From Leucosporidium creatinivorum (taxonomy: Eukaryota > Basidiomycota > Microbotryomycetes > Leucosporidiales > Leucosporidiaceae): a stretch of 64,000 bases of DNA. Positions 58,175 through 64,000 of the stretch are shown in pieces (position 1 is the first letter of the stretch; each line of letters starts with the position of its first letter). The position numbers were made by a program, and so were the translations under genes. Location: NCBI GenBank assembly GCA_001600635.1, contig BCKL01000032.1:56087-120086 (forward strand), in the 5' to 3' direction. The notes beneath the pieces were generated by a model. The model saw only the letters and a list, made by a program, of their open reading frames with translations. It searched no databases and was not told the DNA's origin.

Positions 58175-61100
58175 CTACTGCGCTGCTCCGAGCTTATCAA
58201 ATGCCGCCAGGAAGTTCGTGCGTCCACGCTCGATCTCCTCCTCATCGTCGTCCTCCTCCGAGATCATAGTCTTCGACAGCTCAACGACCTCCTCCCGTGT
58301 AGCTGCGGCTCCCTTTAGTAGTGAAGACTGCGCGATGGAAGAGGAGAGTTAGAGACGCTTCTTCAAGAATGGCAGCGAGGGCCAGCGAAACTCACGGCGA
58401 AAGTGAAGACTGAAGGCACATCGACCGCGAGGTCGATGAGACCAGTGACGAGGGGCGCAAGCGACTCGAGCATGATCTTGTGCGAGACGACCTCCTTCTC
58501 GCTGATCTCGGTGAAGAGGGTGCGGGTGAGGTTGACGTCGTCGGCCTTCTTGTCGACGGCGGCGTCGGCGAGAGCGCGAATGAGGATACCGCGGTACTCG
58601 ACCGGCAGCGCCTTGACCGACTCGACTCCTTCCGAGATGCTCTTGACCGCGAAGAACTGTGGAGAGAAGCGAACGAGTTAGCCTCGGTGCTCGTCAACGA
58701 GCTAGCGAACCATTGCAACTCACCTCCTTGACACTGTTGCCTGACCGACGCTCGCCCTCGGACCTCGACATGCTGGTAGCGTTAGGGTCGATGGCTCCAT
58801 CGTCCTCGTCCTCGTCCTCCTCGGCGTCCTTCTCCTCGCCCTTCTCTCCCTCCTCCTCCTCCTCCTCCTCACCCTCGAGAGGGACAGTCCTCGGCTTGAG
58901 GACAAGCTTCGGTCGCTGGCTGGTGGAAGGCTCGGGAGCATCTCCAGCACCGCTAAGCAGAGCGAAGGGGTTGCTGGGGGTTGTTGGCCGAGCAGCCTCC
59001 TTGGCCTTGGCCTTGGCGGCGAAAGCGCCCGAGGGGCCGAGGGAGATGGGAGTGGCATCGCGAACGCGACCGAAGGCGCTGAGGTCTCCTGCCTTCTGTG
59101 GCCGCTGGGGAACGGGGGCGCTCCATCCATCGGCTCCAGCAGCGGCGACGCCGAACTGGTCGCGACCTTGACCGCGACGGGAGTTTGGCCGGGAAAGCTG
59201 GTCGTGCAGGCGAGGGAGTCCCTTGCCGCCCGAACTGGCGACCCTGCGCTGAGCCTCGTCGGCAGCCTTCTGCGCCTGCGGGTTCGAAGAGGGAGAGGTC
59301 AGCGAGCGAACGCGGCGAGAGAAACCGAGCGAGACGTACATCCGAGTGGATCTCGGAGATGAGCTTGGGGCCAGCCGAGTCGTGTCGTGGCTGCCATCTG
59401 CCGGAGCGGAGCTCGGCGACGTCCTGCGCGAGTGGGGAGGCGAAAGTCAGCTTTCGAGCTCGCCGTCGAGAAGGGAAGGAAGGGAGAGACCCACCTGAAG
59501 CATGAAGCGCATACGCGAAGGAATCTTGGGGTTGTTGGCGATCTGAGCCATGCGGGAGAAGTAGATGTCCATGTGCTGCTTGGCCTTGGGGTTGTCGAGG
59601 CCCTTTCCGACGGTGGTAAGGAGACGGCAGAGCGACTCGATGTCCTCCTCATCGGGGTTCTCGGTGTTGGCGAGGAGCTTCTTGATGCACTCGTGCATGA
59701 TGCGCTCGGTGAGCATCTGCAGGCGGTAGAGCTCTCCGATGAAGCGAACGAGTCCGAGACCGCGACGCTTGGCCTTCTGCGCGGCGTAGTACTCGTCCGA
59801 GAGGAGCTCGGCCTCCTTAGGTGCCGACGAGGACGACTTGCCCGACTCGGCATTGTCCTTGGCCTCCTTCTCGGCGGCGTCGTTGGCGTCCTTCTTGGCG
59901 GCGTCGGAAGCGGCGCTGGCGGCAGCGGCAGCAGCCGAAGCCTCCTTGGCCTTCCATCCGGCCTCGTAGTCCTCCTGACAGCGGTTGAGGAGGTACTTGC
60001 GGAAGAGCGCTCCTCCAGCGACGGGGTTGCCATCCTGTCCCTTGACCGTCTCGTCCTTGACGTTGGCCGAGACCTTCTCCATGAGCTTGCGACACAGGCG
60101 AGCGTACATCTCGGACCAGTTGGCCTCGTCGGTGGCCTTTTCGAAGATGAGGGCGATGACCTGGCGAAGGATGCGACCGTCCGTCTCGTCGACACTCTTG
60201 TCGGCCCACTCGAGGATCTGGTTCGAGATGGACTCGAAGCGCTCGAGGGTGAGCTTGTTGAGGAGGGCCTTGACCTTGCGCTGAACCATCTCGGGGGCGT
60301 TGGGGTCCGAAGGGGCGGCTCCTCCAGCGACGGTGGGAGCCCATCCGGTCTCACTCCTGGGAGCGAGGGTGGCGTTCTCGAATCCATCTCCCGAGACGTG
60401 CTTGCCACCATCGCCTCCATCGCGACGACGAGATCCTCCCTGCGAGTCGTCCTGGCGCCGCTTGCCTCCGCGGCTGCTGTTCGTTCGTCGGTCGCCGGCG
60501 GGGACAAAGTTGGCTCCGGGGGTGATCATGCCGCTCTGACTCGAGGTGCGCGACATGCTTCCTGGCCGACTGGGGAACGCGCCCGACGCCGAGCGACCGA
60601 GCGACTGGGCGAAGCGAGCCTCGCTCGAGCCCAATGGCGCCTGGCCAAAGTTGCCCATTCCACCGAACGCGCCGCCTCCGACTCCTCCTCCACTGGTGCT
60701 CCTCGAGCCGAAGCCGCCCGACATGGAGCCCTGCCGACTGGGGACGGCGGGGGGGCCCATCTGCGACGAGCGACGCGAGCCCGAGCCAAAGTTGCCGCGC
60801 TGGTTGCCCGACTCGGAATCGACCATGCCGATCGCCTCGAGGTTGGGGAGGGTCTCGGGCTTCTCGGTGCAGACGGCCATGAACTGGAGGAGGAACTCGC
60901 GGTCGTAACGGTACTTGCCGGGCTGGGCCTCGGCGTTGAGCTCGGGGCGGGGAGCCTTGACGGATTCGGGGTAGGAGACGGAGGAGAGGTCGTGGATGGA
61001 GCGGGCGGAGTTGAGAGGGGAAGGAGCGGCGGGGGTCTCGTCCTTGGGGGTGGAAGTCGAGGCCTCGCCGGCGCCGTTGACGGGCTTGGGAGGGAGGAAG

Positions 61101-63433
61101 GAAGGGAGGTTGTTGGAGGGGATGGCGGAGCGGGCGTCGGCGAGGGTTTGGGCGCCGGTCTCCTTCTTCTCCTCGGCCTCGGCGGCAGCGGCCTCCTCCT
61201 CCTTCTTGACATCGGCGGCAGCGGCAGACTTGTCGTCGGCCTCCTTCTTCTCGGCGACCTCCTTCTTGTCGGCCTCGTCCTTCTTGTCGGCAGCGACCTT
61301 CTCGTCGGCGGCGACCTTCTTCTCCTCCTCGACGACCTTGGCCTTCGAATCGGCAGCGGCCTGCTTCTCGGCCTTCTCCTGCTCGACCTTCTTGGACTCG
61401 GTCTCGGCCTTCTCCTTGGTAGCCTTCTCCTCGGCGACGGCCTTCTCCTTGGCGGCGGCGACAGCCTTCTCCTCCTCGGCCTTCTTGTTGTCGGCGGCAG
61501 CCTTGTCGGACTTCTCCTTCTCGGCCTTGTCGTCCTCGACCTTCTTCTCATCGGCAGCGACGGCAGCGGCCTTATCCTCGACCTTCTTCTCCTCAGCCTT
61601 GGTCTCCTCGACCTTCTTCTCCTCGGTCTTGGTCTCCTCTACGCCCTCGGCCTTGGCCTTGGCAGCAGCAGCGGCAGCGGCCTTCTCCTTCTCCTCCTGC
61701 ACCTCCTTGGGGTTGCGAATCTTGATGGCCGCGCTCTTGCGGGGGGTAGGCGAGAAAGGAGGAGCATCTCCCGCGAGCGAGGGCTTGAACTCGGATGCGC
61801 CGACGGCGCCGCGCAGGGGAGTGCCGAAGTGAGGGAGGGAAGCGGATTGGGGTTGAGGGGACGAGTAGGCGGCGGGGGTGAAGTGAGGGGTGTTGGGAGC
61901 GAGAGGGTGCGAAGGGGAGGGGGAAGGAGGGATGCCGGCGGTGGAAGGAGGTCCAGAAACGGGCGTGCGAACGCCTGCCGAGGGGGTCGATCCGCCCGAC
62001 GTAGGGAGAGGGCCGGAAGGTCCGCCTTGGGGAGGCTGCTGAGGAGCGTACTGTCCAGCACCGGGGTAGCCGCCCATCTGAGGGTAGTAGCCGTACTGGC
62101 CTTGGGGGTAGGGCTGTGCGAGAGTGAGAGGAGAAGTCGAGTCAGTTTTCGGTTCGACTTCGCGTTCTCGCTCTCGTCGGATCGCTCGAGAGTCTAGAAA
62201 CTCACCTGTCCAGGCCACTGCTGCTGGTACATCATCGGCTGACCCTGCGGCAGCGAAACGTTCTGCATCCTCGGGCTCGTGGGGCCACCGAACGACTGGC
62301 GGTTGGCGGGCCTTCCCTGAGGAGGAGCGCCACCCATGACGGGGCTACCGACGTACGAGCCATTCCTCGATCCTGGTCCACCAGAGGTCGACGAGCCGGG
62401 TCCTCCAGGTCCGCCATACGGGTTACCGTTGGGGATATTTTGCGAAGGGGTCTTGCCGGCGCCGTGCTGCATGTAGGGCGAGCTGGGCTGCTGCTGCTGC
62501 TGGTAGGGGGAGGAGCCGGGGAGGTGGGCGTATCCGGGCGAAGGGGAGGTGCCGTACTGCTGCTGCTGCTGTTGCTGCTGCTGCTGAGCCTGGGGGATGA
62601 AAGCGGGAGGAGGCTGCTGGCGGGGAGCGAAGGCGGCCGAGTTGCTCGACAGCTGGTGGGAAGGGTTGGAAGGGAGGGGGGAAGGAGTAGGCTGAGGCGA
62701 ACGAGCCTGCGCTTGAGGGTCGTAGGTAGCGAGCGAACGACGCTCGGCGGCGGGGGCTCCTCCGGGGAGGGAAGCGGGCGCGGGCGAAGGCGATCCTCCT
62801 CCAGTGAAGAACGAGTGGATGTCGACCGTCTTCTTGGGAGCAGCAGCAGCGGGAGCGCCCGAAGCGGGGACGGTTCCGAAGCTCTTGGGGTTGCCGTTGA
62901 AAGCGGGAGGAGCAGCGGGCGAGGAAGAGATGGCAGCGTTCGAGTCGTTGACGTTGCCAAAGTTGACCGCTGTAGATGCAACGGAGCTCAGTCATGTACT
63001 TCTAACATCTCTCCCATTCGCGCCGTTGGGCGAGCGATGAGCTGTAGCGCAGCGATCGCCGAGAAAAAGAGAAGAGGGAGAGAAACGCACCATCGGCGGC
63101 ACCGCTCTTGAGAGCAGGGCTGTTGGCGGCCTCTACCTGAGCGCTAGGCTTCTTGGCCTGTCCACCCTGCTGTCCGTTCCCAGCAGCCTGGGCGATAGCA
63201 GCAGCAGCCGCCGTGGAAGGACTCGAGCCTCCGAACGAGCCGATCACGGCCGGAGCATCCTTGCCGTTGATGGCGGGAGGGGAAGGCTTGGACTTGGAGG
63301 CGGCGGCGGCGTAGTTGACGGGAGGCTTGAAGGCGGGGATGGCGCCTACTGCGTACGCCGAAGCCTTGTTGGTCGAGGGAGCCGAGGCGGTCGCTGGAGG
63401 GGTGGGAGCCGAAGCGGAAGATGGGGTGCTCAT
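58175..63433 (-). CDS. Translation initiation factor eIF4G
   Basis: Scaffold of the cap-binding complex eIF4F. The first 560 residues are low complexity: Ala/Pro/Ser-rich with a Gln run (about 62560-62590) and Gly/Pro/Gln-rich YPQGQYGYYPQMG. Next is a charged block of roughly 170 residues made almost only of Lys, Glu, Ala and Asp (about 61690-61170). The eIF4E-binding motif is in KYRYDREFLLQF (Y-x4-L-hydrophobic). The MIF4G domain begins KVKALLNKLTLERFESISNQ and includes IFEKATDEANWSEMYARLC and RRGLGLVRFIGELYRLQML, ending near IPSRMRFMLQ. An Ala/Lys insert interrupts MIF4G after NRCQEDYEAGW. The C-terminal part has RPKLVLKPRTVPL, a Glu/Asp run, and an MA3-like region (LPVEYRGILIRALADAAV, then VVSHKIMLESLAPLV). 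Stop TAG at 58175. About 1,600 residues. Confidence 0.93.
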
Positions 63434-64000
63434 TGGAGTGGGAAGAGGGAGAGGGTGGGAGAGTATAGCAGTTACTAAGTTCTGTAGTAACTACCGGGAG
63501 CTTTGAAGAGAGACGACGACGACGGGGGAGCGGTCGACGAGGGGGTTGTTGTTGGTGGCGGCGGGTCTCGTTTAGAAGAGACGGAGAAGGACCTGAGAGG
63601 AGAAGGAGAAGCTGTAGGGTGATATCAACGAGTCAGCTAGGCTGTCCTACAGAGCCTCGTCCGCTGAGCCCTCCCAGTGTGGCGCTCAAGCGATGCGAAG
63701 ACAGGTGAGCGAGTCGAAAAAGCTGACCCTTGTCGTCTGAGGGAGGGAGCCCGTTCAGAGTCTGTAGTCGACTGAGAGTGCGGGGAGAAGAGAAGGGGGT
63801 ACAGCCGGGAGCCTCAAACGGGGTTCCTCGTGTAGCTGGTTAGATGTCTATCCTAGCGAAAGGGAGACGGCTGGAGTTCAAAAGGCGCTCGAAACTCGAG
63901 GCTTGGACGTCTGACGCGCGATTCTAATTCGACCTTACTCCCGTTTCTAAACTCCAATTCCACAGACCCTCGCCTTTTGTTCTCGCGTCTCGCTTGTGTA
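63434..64000. promoter_or_regulatory. eIF4G upstream region, right edge
   Basis: 567 bp upstream of the minus-strand eIF4G start. It must contain its promoter and 5' leader. A tRNA-like stretch near 63824-63905 did not hold up (see rejected). No other gene seen. Confidence 0.45.

Noticed and set aside
59387-62197. A 936-codon open frame on the plus strand opposite eIF4G
   Set aside because: It begins with GTG, has a Leu/Gly-repeat composition mirroring the Lys/Glu/Ala block, and exists because the sense gene avoids TTA, CTA and TCA codons. eIF4G on the other strand has clear domains and introns.
63824-63905. tRNA-like stretch (TAGCTGGTTAGA, later GAGTTCAAAAG, ends partly pairing)
   Set aside because: The B box does not fit GGTTCGANTCC, the anticodon arm does not close with a 7-nt loop, and the acceptor stem pairs at only five of seven positions.

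Overview
The window looks like about 64 kb of nuclear chromosome from a basidiomycete yeast, most likely Pucciniomycotina (Rhodotorula/Sporobolomyces/Leucosporidium type). The signs are a GC-rich sequence and compact genes cut by many 50-120 bp introns. Those introns have GTRNGT donors, a near-invariant CTGAC branch point and YAG acceptors, and many of the proteins are typical of fungi. The lineage is inferred; no rRNA or marker gene is present. Protein lengths below are estimates from exons joined by eye.

Layout, left to right. 0-3 kb: the first third of a luciferase-like flavin monooxygenase whose later exons are missing, then a secreted class 3 lipase (both minus). 3.6-12 kb (plus): a Drs2-type phospholipid flippase, a LOG-type phosphoribohydrolase and a PPPDE (DeSI-like) isopeptidase. 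12.9-15.2 kb: an NRT2/CrnA nitrate transporter with no nitrate or nitrite reductase beside it. 15.4-19.7 kb: two paralogous medium-chain (ToxD-like) oxidoreductases on the minus strand flank a plus-strand Rdx (selenoprotein W-like) gene; the paralogs share a 282-bp identical block that includes introns. 20-25.6 kb: DNA ligase IV. 26-28.4 kb: a Tic20-like membrane protein and an RWD/DUF1115 protein, divergent across 106 bp. 28.9-35.8 kb: Arp1 (dynactin) and an M16 metallopeptidase. 36-40.2 kb (minus): a flavocytochrome b2-type dehydrogenase and an FSH1 serine hydrolase. 41.8-46.4 kb (plus): the PKA catalytic subunit and a secreted intradiol dioxygenase. 46.6-51.5 kb: an RS-repeat protein of unknown function, divergent (97 bp) from a likely Sld3/treslin replication factor. 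51.6-56.7 kb: two tandem paralogous coiled-coil genes of unknown function. 57-58 kb: oligoribonuclease Rex2 with a possible mitochondrial start. 58.2-63.4 kb: eIF4G.

Most genes are unrelated housekeeping loci; there is no single pathway cluster. I saw no rRNA, confident tRNA, CRISPR array, retroelement or DNA transposon. The most interesting signals are the gene-conversion tract between the oxidoreductases, the interrupted monooxygenase, a weak 3'-terminal intron in the flavocytochrome b2 gene that would give a PTS1-like end, a 9-nt micro-exon in the nitrate transporter, the tandem coiled-coil pair, and a recurrent GC-rich motif abutting intron branch points.
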